A model generated the notes under the pieces. It worked only from the letters and a program-made list of their open reading frames with translations. It was not told the origin of the DNA and did not search any database. A program made the translations under genes and the position numbers. From assembly GCA_937925685.1 (NCBI GenBank), contig CALAMI010000028.1:1-64000 (forward strand): a DNA stretch of 64,000 nucleotides. The letters run 5' to 3'. Of this stretch, positions 45,860 to 54,353 are shown piece by piece; position 1 is the first letter of the stretch, and each line of letters opens with the position of its first letter. Source of the DNA: Candidatus Binatia bacterium (GTDB taxonomy: Bacteria > Desulfobacterota > Binatia > HRBIN30).

Positions 45860-45897
45860 GTTGGTTTTGCCGAGGCCAACACAATAGGATTGTTCCG

Positions 45898-46602
45898 ATG
45901 CCTCCGTTCGAAAGTGTTCAAGCCCACGAGAGTAAGCTCTATGCGGAGCTATCGTATCTTTACGACGTCATCTTCACCCGCATCTTCGCTCCGAGAATTC
46001 ACCGAGTGATTCGGTCTTTGCAAATCCCGCCAGGGGCGCGTGTTCTCGAGGTTGGTGTGGGAACCGGTCTTTCCCTTGACGCGTATCCGCATCATGCGGA
46101 AGTGATCGGAATCGATCTAGCACCGGAGATGCTGGACAAGGCGGAGGAGAAAGCACGCCGCCATGGCTGGCGCCATATCAAGCTACTGCAAATGGATGCC
46201 CTCAATCTAAAATTCGATAACGATTCGTTTGACTTCGTGACAGCATTCCACGTGATTAGCGTCGTGCCCGATGCGCAGCGGTTGATGAAGGAAATCTTGC
46301 GGGTGCTGCGACCGCATGGCACCCTAGCCATTGTCAACCACTTTCGCAGTACAAACCGCTTTTTCGCTGCACTCGACAATTTGATCGAGCCCATTACGTT
46401 GCGCCTCGGGTGGCACACCCTGGACTTAAGAGAGGTCCTCCATGGAGCGCCGCTCGAACTGCTCGAGCTCTACAAAACCAATCGCCGCTCTCTGTTCACC
46501 ATTCTCGTAGCTCGCAACGCCAAGGAGGCCCGCACCAGGGCGTCCTTTTCTAGTGTGCCGTCTTCTTACCGGGAGCAAAGGGAATCCACCCCTGCTTCAT
46601 AA
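45898..46602 (+). CDS. SAM-dependent methyltransferase, PmtA-like
   Basis: Class I methyltransferase, 234 aa. SAM motif I is VLEVGVGTGLSLDAYP, followed by VIGIDLAPEMLDKAEEKARR and DFVTAFHVISVVPDAQRLM. The N-terminal LYDVIFTRIFAPRIHRVIRS and the GTGLSL variant resemble the Rhodobacter-type phosphatidylethanolamine N-methyltransferase, which would make phosphatidylcholine. Assignment to that substrate is inference. The last 53 bases overlap a convergent gene on the other strand. Confidence 0.75.
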   Translation: MPPFESVQAHESKLYAELSYLYDVIFTRIFAPRIHRVIRSLQIPPGARVLEVGVGTGLSLDAYPHHAEVIGIDLAPEMLDKAEEKARRHGWRHIKLLQMDALNLKFDNDSFDFVTAFHVISVVPDAQRLMKEILRVLRPHGTLAIVNHFRSTNRFFAALDNLIEPITLRLGWHTLDLREVLHGAPLELLELYKTNRRSLFTILVARNAKEARTRASFSSVPSSYREQRESTPAS

Positions 46603-47140
46603 GCCACCGCGCGTCGTACTCGCTTCGGGTGTAAAGCCACCGGGTGTAAACCCGTAAGGCATGCTCCTCTCCCGGGAATAAATCTCGGAAACTGATTTCC
46701 GCTAAGACCCGGACCAATTCGGGAAAACGGTCGGCAAGCTCCGCAAAGAGGTCTTTTGCAGAGGGAGCACTGCTCCCTCCCCCCAGTCGGGCCAACTGCG
46801 AGTACGCGGTGCGACCAAGCTCGGTGTAATAATCAGAGCTGACGATTTTCCGGTGCAGTGCTTCGAGAAAGAGCCCGGCCATGAACAGCGCGGTGTCTCC
46901 TACATGCTTCAGTTTCCCGTACCGATGGGGCAAAGGCATGTGAAACGACTCGAGGTAATCTAAGGCGAGGGGACGGTCGTCCAACCGCCGTGGGGGGTGG
47001 GCAAAATACTCAAGCAACTTCACTAGATAAAACTCGACGTCTTCACTCGACCGCACGGCTTGCGCTTGCATGGCCGAGCGCAATAGCTCGCGGAAAAACT
47101 CGGTCAGATTTCGTTGAAACAGTCGCGTTGGCTCCGTCAT
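46550..47140 (-). CDS. Conserved hypothetical protein
   Basis: A 196 aa soluble, mostly helical protein of unknown function. Recognisable stretches are LFQRNLTEFFRELLRSAM, LEYFAHPPRRLDDRPLALDY, HVGDTALFMAGLFLEALHRK and YYTELGRTAYSQLARLG. They suggest a helical bundle and look like real protein rather than a chance frame. The Met at 47140 (MTEPTRLFQ) is more natural than one 15 codons earlier. The C-terminus overlaps the convergent methyltransferase gene by 53 bases. I recognise no named domain. Confidence 0.65.
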   Translation of the reverse strand: MTEPTRLFQRNLTEFFRELLRSAMQAQAVRSSEDVEFYLVKLLEYFAHPPRRLDDRPLALDYLESFHMPLPHRYGKLKHVGDTALFMAGLFLEALHRKIVSSDYYTELGRTAYSQLARLGGGSSAPSAKDLFAELADRFPELVRVLAEISFRDLFPGEEHALRVYTRWLYTRSEYDARWLMKQGWIPFAPGKKTAH

Positions 47141-47737
47141 AACACCTTCGCAGTTTAGCGAGCGAAATCGTTGCACCAAACTCATTTTTTTTCCATCTCC
47201 TCAGGTCAAGCCAAAGTGTGGCTGGCACCGAGAGAAATCGTCCGTAACCGCATTTGCCTTCCGGCCATGGAACGTTGGCACCCAAACTTTGAAAGGCACA
47301 CACAAGTCAACGTACGCACCCTCACCCAGCCCGTAGTCGGCCATCCCGGAGCAGGGCGGTGGTTTTTGCCCGGGCATGAGCTGGCGTGGCAGACGAAGGT
47401 GCCCTGTCGCCCCTCCATTACCCCGTTGTCAGGCGCTGGCTGGCGGGTGCGCGATGTCGGGTGGGATAGCTTGGCCACGTTCTTTGGCCATAACGCCGAG
47501 CTAGCCTCCGGACCCTTTCCAGGTCCTCTACGCAGCCAACCGCGAGATGAATTGCTTCGCGCATCGAGATCAACGAACTCCGCGGCGCCTTAGTCGTCTC
47601 TTGGCAGTACGGCGCGTTACACGCCTTCAAAGACGCCTCCGCGGTGCGATGCTGCGCAGGACTCCGCCGATCGATCGATTGCTTTGCTCCCAACCGACCG
47701 TGCCCCCGCGGTCGGAGCAGAACACTTTCTGCCACTT

Positions 47738-47791
47738 GCGGGAAATTGTGCCCCCAACGAGCTTCAGTTATAAGCTGCGAGAAATTGTTCC
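47738..47791 (+). repeat. Direct repeat GCGRGAAATTGTKCC flanking the ctpA promoter
   Basis: Two 15-mers, GCGGGAAATTGTGCC (47738-47752) and GCGAGAAATTGTTCC (47777-47791), differ at two positions and start 39 bp apart. The first overlaps the -35 box, the second covers the expected transcription start. They may be operator half-sites or the trace of a small duplication. Confidence 0.5.
47746..47774 (+). promoter_or_regulatory. Sigma70-type promoter of ctpA
   Basis: TTGTGC (47746-47751), a 17-bp spacer and TATAAG (47769-47774; five of six consensus bases). Transcription would start near 47781, giving a leader of about 33 nt before the ctpA ATG. Confidence 0.55.
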
Positions 47792-47813
47792 AGCAGAAAG
47801 GTCGGTCGCTTCC

Positions 47814-49175
47814 ATGAAAGGGCACACCCGTTGGTTCACCGCGCTCATCTGGGGAGTTGTTATTGGATCCGCGATTTGGTTGGGTGGACACACCGCAAGT
47901 CGTGTAGCTGCAATCGCAAAAGACGCCTACGACAGCGTTGAGGTGTTTACCAACGTTCTCACATTAGTGCAGCGGAACTACGTCGACCCAGTTACCACGC
48001 GACAACTAATCGAGGGAGCCATCACCGGAATGCTGGCTGCGCTCGATCCACATAGTGCTTATCTCCCGCCCGAGTCCTACAGAGAACTTCAGGTAGACAC
48101 CCGCGGAACCTTTGGAGGGCTGGGTATCGAGATCACGATTCGTAACAACGTGCTTACCGTCGTCTCCCCCATTGAAGACACTCCAGCCTATCGGGCCGGC
48201 ATCAAACCCGGAGATCAGATCATCAAAATTGATGAAGAGTTTACCAAGGACATGCCGCTCACCGAGGCTGTACGCCGCATGAGAGGCGCCCCTGGCACCA
48301 AAGTGCGGCTCACGATTCGGCGGGAGGGGGTCATGAAACCTCTCGAGCTCACGCTTACCCGTGAGATCATCAAAATTCAAAGCGTGAAAGCACGACTTTT
48401 GGAAAAAGGCTATGCCTACGTACGTATTACCCAATTTCAAGAGCGGACCGACGATGACCTCCAAAAAGCCCTGGCGAAATTGGAACAAGACAACGGGGCG
48501 CCCCTCTCTGGTCTGATCCTCGATCTCAGAAACAACCCGGGAGGCTTGCTCACTCAAGCCATCAAGGTTGCCGACGAGTTCATTGACTCCGGACTGGTCG
48601 TGTATACCGACGGTCGGTTGGAATCCCAAAAGCAAAAGTATTTCGCTCACAAGCAGGGGTCACACACCGACTTTCCCATGATCGTACTGGTCAATGGCGG
48701 CAGCGCGAGCGCGTCGGAAATCGTGGCTGGAGCGCTCCAGGACCATCGCCGGGCTCTGGTACTAGGTACCCAAACGTTTGGTAAAGGCTCAGTGCAAACA
48801 ATCCTGCCCCTGGAAGAAAACTCCGCGATTCGGCTTACCACTGCGCGCTACTACACCCCAAACGGTCGCTCGATCCAAGCCACCGGGATCACCCCGGATA
48901 TTGTTCTGGAAAACCCAACAACCCTGGCTGCCGCTGGCGGCTCCACTGCTCCCCGCATCCGCGAAGAAAATCTGCCCAGGCATTTGCGGGCCCCTCGCGA
49001 GCGGCCCGAGAAAGACCTTGGAGACGAGGAAAACCTCGACGAGCAGCCCTCCCCACCGGAGGAGATTCAAGTTCGCGAGGGGGAGCTCGGCCGGGATCCG
49101 CAACTCGACCGTGCACTCGAGCTGTTGAAAAGCTGGAATGTTTTCAAAACCGTCATCGCTGGTCGCGCCAAGTAA
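47814..49175 (+). CDS. ctpA: Carboxyl-terminal processing protease (S41 family, CtpA-like)
   Basis: Periplasmic serine protease, 453 aa, that trims or degrades envelope proteins. It has an N-terminal signal/anchor (WFTALIWGVVIGSAIWLGG), the S41 N-terminal domain (LVQRNYVDPVTTRQLIEGAI), a PDZ domain (FGGLGIEITIRNNVLTVVSP to AGIKPGDQIIKID) and the catalytic core. The nucleophile Ser is in NGGSASASEIVAGAL and the Lys in GTQTFGKGSVQ. The C-terminal tail is acidic and Pro-rich. The frame is open well upstream, but the Met at 47814 fits both the signal sequence and the promoter. Confidence 0.93.
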   Translation: MKGHTRWFTALIWGVVIGSAIWLGGHTASRVAAIAKDAYDSVEVFTNVLTLVQRNYVDPVTTRQLIEGAITGMLAALDPHSAYLPPESYRELQVDTRGTFGGLGIEITIRNNVLTVVSPIEDTPAYRAGIKPGDQIIKIDEEFTKDMPLTEAVRRMRGAPGTKVRLTIRREGVMKPLELTLTREIIKIQSVKARLLEKGYAYVRITQFQERTDDDLQKALAKLEQDNGAPLSGLILDLRNNPGGLLTQAIKVADEFIDSGLVVYTDGRLESQKQKYFAHKQGSHTDFPMIVLVNGGSASASEIVAGALQDHRRALVLGTQTFGKGSVQTILPLEENSAIRLTTARYYTPNGRSIQATGITPDIVLENPTTLAAAGGSTAPRIREENLPRHLRAPRERPEKDLGDEENLDEQPSPPEEIQVREGELGRDPQLDRALELLKSWNVFKTVIAGRAK

Positions 49176-49218
49176 CCGAACGCGGCACTGGAGCAGCGGG
49201 CCAGCATGAGGCCGTTCG

Positions 49219-50427
49219 TTGACCGTGTGGGTTACCGCCGTGCGTCCGCCACCTCGGCTTGTGAGTGCCTCTTCCCCGTTTCGCTGGCTACTCATGGTCA
49301 CTCTGAGCCTAGTGGTGTACATGGACCTAAATATCCTTACTCGATCCGCGAGCTTTCCGGCAGCTCACACGAATCCGGAACCACACAGTGCGGCCGCGCA
49401 AAAAATCAGCCAAGAAAAACTCATTGGCGAAGCAGCCCGGCTCACCGTGCGCCTTCAAGAGCTCCCTCTCCCCGTTTCTCTGCCAACGCCGGTGGAGGAA
49501 CCGCTCGGCGACGCGGATTTAAGATGGACCCATCGGCTTTATGACCTTTCTCTTCCTCGGCAAGCGGACATCTCTTCTCTCATTCAAGCCTTCATGGAGC
49601 TGCGCTCGGATTTTGCCCACCTTACAGTTCACACGGATGATCGACCGCAAGCATTGGAGGTTCAACTTGGCATCGATGGACTCCGCACGCACACCCTTCG
49701 TTTCCGCTGGCTCGACGGGCCACCGCGAGCCGCGCTGATCATTGCCCACCTTGGCGCAGATATCTATCTTGTTCGCCAGCTCCTCGGCCTCGGCTTTCCC
49801 TTAATTTACGCAGTGAAGCCCTTCGAGGTTTTTTCCGATATCATTGGGGAACAACTCCGCCTTGCGCAGGCTCCTACGCTGATCGAAATCGACCTAACCA
49901 CGGCAACGCCTACGGAAGAACGGAGCAAGCAACCTTCTTTCCCACCCTCTCAGCAACAACCTACCGAACTAGACACTTCTCTAAGCCCTACCTTACGTGC
50001 AGCACGTGCCATTCTCCCCCATGCTGCCGGCTTGCTGCTCTTCACTACATCCAGGGTAGCGTCCGAGACCGAATGGCTTCCTCTGCTCCGGCACGGTTCC
50101 CCAACGCCACCCATGGTGCTCTTTGCCACCTCCGACTTGGGAGTCTTCAACCTTTGCTCGGTGGGAGCCTCCAAGCGGCCACAGTGCCGAAGTGTGGCCG
50201 AGAATTCCATAGCCGCTGAAGTCGAGAGTACCTCACCGGGGGAGCGACTGCTCCAAGGCCTGGCAAGAGCGCAGTCTAAAGGCGAGGCAATCGTGCTCCT
50301 GCCGGGAACCCCTCAGTGCCTAACTGCGCTGCGCGACGAGCTTCCACGATTTGCCGAAGCCGGAGTCGAACTAACCACCGTGCTGCCTCGAGGCGCGGTC
50401 GGTCTGTCGCAGCAAGCTCAGTTTTGA
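49219..50427 (+). CDS. Degenerate divergent-polysaccharide-deacetylase (YibQ-like) protein
   Basis: A 402 aa protein with an N-terminal membrane anchor (RWLLMVTLSLVVYMDLNIL) and a body that fits the divergent polysaccharide deacetylase family, usually found after ctpA. The start of that domain, normally a.iIDDlG, reads AALIIAHLGADIYLVRQLL; the metal-binding Asp pair is therefore lost. The HlPMEP region is also not preserved (TLIEIDLTT). It is probably a non-catalytic homologue. Start codon uncertain: TTG at 49219 or a GTG shortly after. Position 44 bp after ctpA supports cotranscription and an envelope role. Confidence 0.5.
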   Translation: MTVWVTAVRPPPRLVSASSPFRWLLMVTLSLVVYMDLNILTRSASFPAAHTNPEPHSAAAQKISQEKLIGEAARLTVRLQELPLPVSLPTPVEEPLGDADLRWTHRLYDLSLPRQADISSLIQAFMELRSDFAHLTVHTDDRPQALEVQLGIDGLRTHTLRFRWLDGPPRAALIIAHLGADIYLVRQLLGLGFPLIYAVKPFEVFSDIIGEQLRLAQAPTLIEIDLTTATPTEERSKQPSFPPSQQQPTELDTSLSPTLRAARAILPHAAGLLLFTTSRVASETEWLPLLRHGSPTPPMVLFATSDLGVFNLCSVGASKRPQCRSVAENSIAAEVESTSPGERLLQGLARAQSKGEAIVLLPGTPQCLTALRDELPRFAEAGVELTTVLPRGAVGLSQQAQF

Positions 50428-50440
50428 TAGGAGGTTTCGG

Positions 50441-51664
50441 ATGGCCTCGACCAACTCCTCCCTTCCGGGGACTGTTCCCCTCCTGACGGTGAGCGAGCTC
50501 AACCAGCTTATCCGACAGACATTGGAAGCTCACATCGATACGGTATGGGTCATAGGCGAGATTTCGAACTTCCGCGTCCCTTCTTCGGGTCACTTTTACT
50601 TCGCTCTTAAAGACGACGGAGCGCAAATTTCTGCGGTCATGTTCAGAGGTGTCAACCGTGGGTTGACCTTTATTCCGGAAGACGGCCTGAAAGCAGTGGT
50701 CCGTGGGCGTATCAGCCTTTACGAGCCAAGGGGCACCTTGCAACTGTACGTGGACTTTATGGAGCCTATTGGTTTGGGCAGCGTCCAGTTGGCCCTCGAA
50801 CAGCTCAAGCAGCGTTTGCATGCCGAAGGGCTCTTTGCTCCGGAACGGAAGCGACCGTTGCCCTGCCTCCCCCGGTGCATCGGAATCGTGACGGCATTGA
50901 CCGGAGCGGCCATTCGCGACATGTTAACAGTCTTACAGCAGCGCTTCCCGCATGTGCGGGTTGTTGTGCGTCCGGTCCGGGTCCAGGGGAAAGAGGCACC
51001 ATCAGAAATCGTGGCCGCGTTAGAGGATCTGCAACAGCTTCCAGAGATCGACGTTGTCATTGTCGGCCGCGGTGGCGGGTCCAAAGAAGACCTTTGGGCG
51101 TTCAATGACGAACGCGTCGCTCGCGCTATCGCGAGTTGTCGCGTGCCCGTGGTTTCTGCTGTCGGCCACGAGATTGATTTGACCATTGCCGACCTTGCCG
51201 CCGATGTCCGCGCCCCGACCCCAACGGCGGCGGCAACGCTTGTCGTGCCCGATTTCGGGGAGGTGCGATACCGCATCGAACAACAGCGACGCCTTTTAGT
51301 GACCGCATTCACCCGGGTCGTGCAACTCTCTCGGCAGCGGCTCCACCAGCTCGCTCATCGACTCCGCGATCCCCGGCACGCGGTGGAGAACCTGCGACTA
51401 CGCCTCGACGAACTCGGTGAACGAGCACAGCTAGCCATTGGACGCAAGGTGGAACAGGGGCGCCAACGGCTGCGAGCGCTTGCAGACCGACTGACAGCCT
51501 TGAGCCCCCTTGCCGTTCTCGATCGAGGGTATGCCATTGTAAAGCTCCAGCCTTCCGGACAGATTATCCGTGACGCGCGAGGTCTCACGGTGGGAGATTT
51601 TGTCGAGATGCAGTTCGCACGCGGCCGCGCCGGAGCCCTCGTTCAGGAAACGGAAAGGTCGTGA
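50441..51664 (+). CDS. xseA: Exodeoxyribonuclease VII large subunit
   Basis: Catalytic subunit of ExoVII, which degrades ssDNA from either end; 407 aa. N-terminal OB-fold with VWVIGEISNFRVPSSGHFYF and LKDDGAQISAVMFRG. The catalytic domain has IGIVTALTGAAIRDMLTVL, VIVGRGGGSKEDLWAFNDE and VSAVGHEIDLTIADLAADVR. A coiled coil and the C-terminal VLDRGYAIV close the protein. TAGGAGG lies before the ATG. xseB follows 15 bp later. Confidence 0.96.
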   Translation: MASTNSSLPGTVPLLTVSELNQLIRQTLEAHIDTVWVIGEISNFRVPSSGHFYFALKDDGAQISAVMFRGVNRGLTFIPEDGLKAVVRGRISLYEPRGTLQLYVDFMEPIGLGSVQLALEQLKQRLHAEGLFAPERKRPLPCLPRCIGIVTALTGAAIRDMLTVLQQRFPHVRVVVRPVRVQGKEAPSEIVAALEDLQQLPEIDVVIVGRGGGSKEDLWAFNDERVARAIASCRVPVVSAVGHEIDLTIADLAADVRAPTPTAAATLVVPDFGEVRYRIEQQRRLLVTAFTRVVQLSRQRLHQLAHRLRDPRHAVENLRLRLDELGERAQLAIGRKVEQGRQRLRALADRLTALSPLAVLDRGYAIVKLQPSGQIIRDARGLTVGDFVEMQFARGRAGALVQETERS

Positions 51665-51679
51665 AAGGCCCGGGGGATT

Positions 51680-51922
51680 ATGAGCTCAGGCACGTTACAT
51701 TCTTTCGAAGAGTCCATGCGAGAACTCGAGGAGATTGTACGACGTCTCGAGCGAGGCGAGATGTCCCTCGAGGAGGCGCTGGCTGCGTTCGAAGAAGGCA
51801 TTCGGTTGGTAAAAGCACTCAACGAGCGACTCACCGAAGTGGAAGCACGAGTCGAAGTGCTGACCCGCAGCGAAAGCGGCGACCTCAAGGTCAGCCCCCT
51901 AAGCAGCCCCAGCAAGGAGTGA
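51680..51922 (+). CDS. xseB: Exodeoxyribonuclease VII small subunit
   Basis: An 80 aa helical protein that coats the XseA coiled coil. Family signature: FEESMRELEEIVRRLERGEM followed by SLEEALAAFEEGIRLVKALN. The tail is short and variable. Lies between xseA and ispA in the standard order. Confidence 0.95.
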   Translation: MSSGTLHSFEESMRELEEIVRRLERGEMSLEEALAAFEEGIRLVKALNERLTEVEARVEVLTRSESGDLKVSPLSSPSKE

Positions 51923-51926
51923 GCGG

Positions 51927-52820
51927 TTGCGGCTCGACCAGTATCTCGACAAGAAACGAAAGGTCATTGACCGAGCCCTCAATCGCTATCTACCGGCGAG
52001 CAGCACGCCTGACCGCCTCATCGAAGCCATGCGTTACAGCCTCCTTGGCGGTGGGAAGCGACTCCGCCCCATCCTCGCCCTAGCCTCTTGTGAAGCTGTC
52101 GGAGGCAACATCGACACGGTGCTGCCGTTTGCCTGCGCCATCGAAATGATCCACACCTACTCCCTCATCCACGACGATCTACCAGCCATGGACAATGACG
52201 AGCTACGTCGAGGCAGACCCACGAATCACGTGGTTTTTGGGGAGGCGCTAGCCATCTTAGCTGGCGACGCCTTGCTCACAGAGGCGTTCCGGATCATGGG
52301 TGAAGCTGCCCTCGCGTCCGGGGTGCGACAACGGCGGGCACTGCAAGTGCTTACCGAAGTTGCCGGGGCCGTAGGACCACGAGGAATGGTCGGTGGTCAG
52401 GCAGCAGACATTGCTGCCGAACGCTGCCAAGCCGACTTACCGCTCGTGGAGTACATTCACGTGCGGAAAACTGGAGAACTCATCCGCGTTTCCGTCCGCG
52501 CCGGGGCCATCTTGGGCGGAGCTCGGCCAGGCCAACTGCGACAACTTTCACGCTATGCCGAGTTCCTTGGCCTCGCTTTCCAAATTGCTGACGACATTTT
52601 GGACGAAGAAGGCTCAATTCAAACCACCGGCAAGGTCACTGGAGGCGACCGCCGACACAACAAGGCCACTTTTCCCGCAGTGCTTGGCTTGCCGGCGTCC
52701 AAGCAAAGGGCAAAGGAACTCCTCGATCAAGCGCTCGAAGAATTAAGCGGTTTTAACGAGGCGGCCGAGCCGCTACGACAAATTGCCCAGCTTATCGTTG
52801 CCAGAGCTTGCCTGGCATAG
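51927..52820 (+). CDS. ispA: Polyprenyl (farnesyl/geranylgeranyl) diphosphate synthase
   Basis: Trans-prenyltransferase, 297 aa, that condenses IPP with allylic diphosphates. The first Asp-rich motif is IHDDLPAMDNDELRRGRPT and the second is FQIADDILDEEGSIQ; both are intact. The N-terminus has RYSLLGGGKRLRPILALASC. Chain length cannot be fixed by eye, but genomic position after xseB is typical of ispA. The start is TTG four bases after the xseB stop. tlyA follows directly; dxs, often next to ispA, is not here. Confidence 0.93.
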   Translation: MRLDQYLDKKRKVIDRALNRYLPASSTPDRLIEAMRYSLLGGGKRLRPILALASCEAVGGNIDTVLPFACAIEMIHTYSLIHDDLPAMDNDELRRGRPTNHVVFGEALAILAGDALLTEAFRIMGEAALASGVRQRRALQVLTEVAGAVGPRGMVGGQAADIAAERCQADLPLVEYIHVRKTGELIRVSVRAGAILGGARPGQLRQLSRYAEFLGLAFQIADDILDEEGSIQTTGKVTGGDRRHNKATFPAVLGLPASKQRAKELLDQALEELSGFNEAAEPLRQIAQLIVARACLA

Positions 52821-52834
52821 CGGTGTATTCCGAT

Positions 52835-53668
52835 ATGCGAGTTCGCATCGACAAACTTTTGGTCCACCGTGGCCTTGCGCCTAGCCGAGAACGAGCACAG
52901 CGTCTCGTGCTTGGAGGGCTTGTGTACGCAGGCGGGCAGCTGATCACTAAAGCAGGTGCTCTTGTCGACTCCAACGCTCCCATTGAAGTCAAGGGCGAGG
53001 ACATGCCCTATGTGAGCCGTGGCGGAATCAAACTTGCGGCAGCCCTGGATCGCTTCGGAGTTCAGGTTCGCAACCGGATTTGCCTGGATGTCGGCGCCTC
53101 AACCGGCGGTTTCACCGACTGCCTGCTGCAAAGAGGAGCGTTGCATGTTTACGCCATCGACGTCGGCTATGGCCAGTTCGCCTGGAAACTTCGCAACGAT
53201 CCTCGCGTTACCTTGTTCGAACGGACAAACTTCCGGCAATTTTCTCCTAACCAACTGCCACGGCAGCCCGAACTCACCGTAGTGGACGTTTCCTTCATTT
53301 CCTTGCGTTTGATACTGCCGACTTTACGATGCTGTGTGGCGCTCGACAGTGATGTTCTCTTGTTGGTGAAACCGCAGTTTGAAGTCGGCCGGGAGAAGGT
53401 CGGGCCTGGGGGCGTCGTCCGCGACCCCGGGCTCCACCGCCTCGCCGTCGACACCATTCAAGAGGCTGCGCGAGGCCACACGTTTACTGTTGTCGGCGAG
53501 TGTCCTTCTCCGCTTCTCGGACCGAAAGGAAATCAGGAGTTTTTCTTGCATCTACAGGGCCCGCAGAGCCGGCTTCCGCACGCGGAACCAGCCAACCCTG
53601 TGCAATCCCGTAAAGCACTCCCCCGCCCAGGACACCCAAAATACCCAAGACAAAGGGCGGGTGCGTGA
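52835..53668 (+). CDS. tlyA: TlyA-family rRNA 2'-O-methyltransferase
   Basis: S4-domain plus FtsJ-type methyltransferase, 277 aa, that modifies 16S/23S rRNA in some bacteria. S4 part: RIDKLLVHRGLAPSRERAQR and LVYAGGQLITKAGALVD. Then YVSRGGIKLAAALDRF, SAM motif LDVGASTGGFTDCLLQRGA, DVGYGQFAWKLRND, and VVDVSFISLRLILP, KPQFEVGREKVGPGGVV. The usual end (GPKGNQEFFLHL) is followed by a ~40-residue basic, Pro-rich tail that overlaps the convergent GAF gene, suggesting 3' extension. The Met at 52835 is preferred over one nine codons earlier. Confidence 0.92.
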   Translation: MRVRIDKLLVHRGLAPSRERAQRLVLGGLVYAGGQLITKAGALVDSNAPIEVKGEDMPYVSRGGIKLAAALDRFGVQVRNRICLDVGASTGGFTDCLLQRGALHVYAIDVGYGQFAWKLRNDPRVTLFERTNFRQFSPNQLPRQPELTVVDVSFISLRLILPTLRCCVALDSDVLLLVKPQFEVGREKVGPGGVVRDPGLHRLAVDTIQEAARGHTFTVVGECPSPLLGPKGNQEFFLHLQGPQSRLPHAEPANPVQSRKALPRPGHPKYPRQRAGA

Positions 53669-54338
53669 ACAGCTCTCTCAGGGGCAGGGCCCTGGCTACA
53701 TGAGCAAAGGCCGAGGAAGCAGCCACGACGGCCCCGGCCGCTGTAGCAAGCACACCCGCCACACGGCACACTTGTCGCAAACCAACGACCTCGCCTCGTA
53801 AGCGTTCGTACAACTGGGCCTTTTCGCAGGCCACCGCGACGTCCGCGGCAACGGTTTCGAGAAAATCGAGGTCACTCTGTGTCAGAAGCTCGGGAGCCGG
53901 ATTCACTACCTCGATTACGCCAATATTTCCGGTCCGCGTGCGCAACGGAGCACACAACAAGGCACGCGTGGTCATTTGCGTCTGAGCGTCAATACCGGCA
54001 AAAAAGCGCGAATCTTGCGAAGTATCAGGCACTAACTCGGCACGGTCGTGCTGCAGCACCCAGCCCGCAACCCCGCGATCGGCAGGGAAGCGGATTTCCG
54101 CTAGCCGAGCTTCGGATTTAACGTCGACATCGCTCGCCACCGGGAAATAAAACTCGTTCCGTTTCACGTCGAGCATCAAAATGGCACAGCCCTCGGCACG
54201 AAACAGCCGTCGCCCCTGTTCGGTGGCGTAGCTCAGCAACGATCGTAAGTCAGTAAATGTCGTCAATCCACGATTGAGTTCATAGAGCAAGCGTAAACGC
54301 TCTCTTTGCAGATGGTCTTGGCTTGCCTCACCAATCAC
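53484..54338 (-). CDS. GAF-domain membrane protein
   Basis: A 284 aa protein. The GAF domain spans about residues 20-175: LRSLLSYATEQGRRLFRAEG, ILMLDVKRNEFYFPVASD, FPADRGVAGWVLQH, and IGVIEVVNPAPELLTQSDLD. It is followed by two hydrophobic segments (AGVLATAAGAVVAASSAFA and PFVLGILGVLGGGVLYGIAQ). No histidine-kinase, GGDEF or other output domain is present, so it may sense a small molecule and signal by protein contact. The start is GTG. The 3' 185 bases overlap the tlyA end on the other strand. Confidence 0.82.
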   Translation of the reverse strand: MIGEASQDHLQRERLRLLYELNRGLTTFTDLRSLLSYATEQGRRLFRAEGCAILMLDVKRNEFYFPVASDVDVKSEARLAEIRFPADRGVAGWVLQHDRAELVPDTSQDSRFFAGIDAQTQMTTRALLCAPLRTRTGNIGVIEVVNPAPELLTQSDLDFLETVAADVAVACEKAQLYERLRGEVVGLRQVCRVAGVLATAAGAVVAASSAFAHVARALPLRELFTHPPFVLGILGVLGGGVLYGIAQGWLVPRAEAGSAGPVDARKTPDFLSVREAEKDTRRQQ

Positions 54339-54353
54339 GGGTTATGCTCGACC

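Larger units (their letters stand above)
47141..47813. other. Non-coding leader region upstream of ctpA
   Basis: About 670 bp between the divergent hypothetical gene and ctpA. Reading frames here have no family features and poor composition; in many bacteria an EnvC-type peptidase gene sits at this place, but none was found. The right end holds a good promoter (47746-47774) overlapped by a 15-bp direct repeat. Confidence 0.5.
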
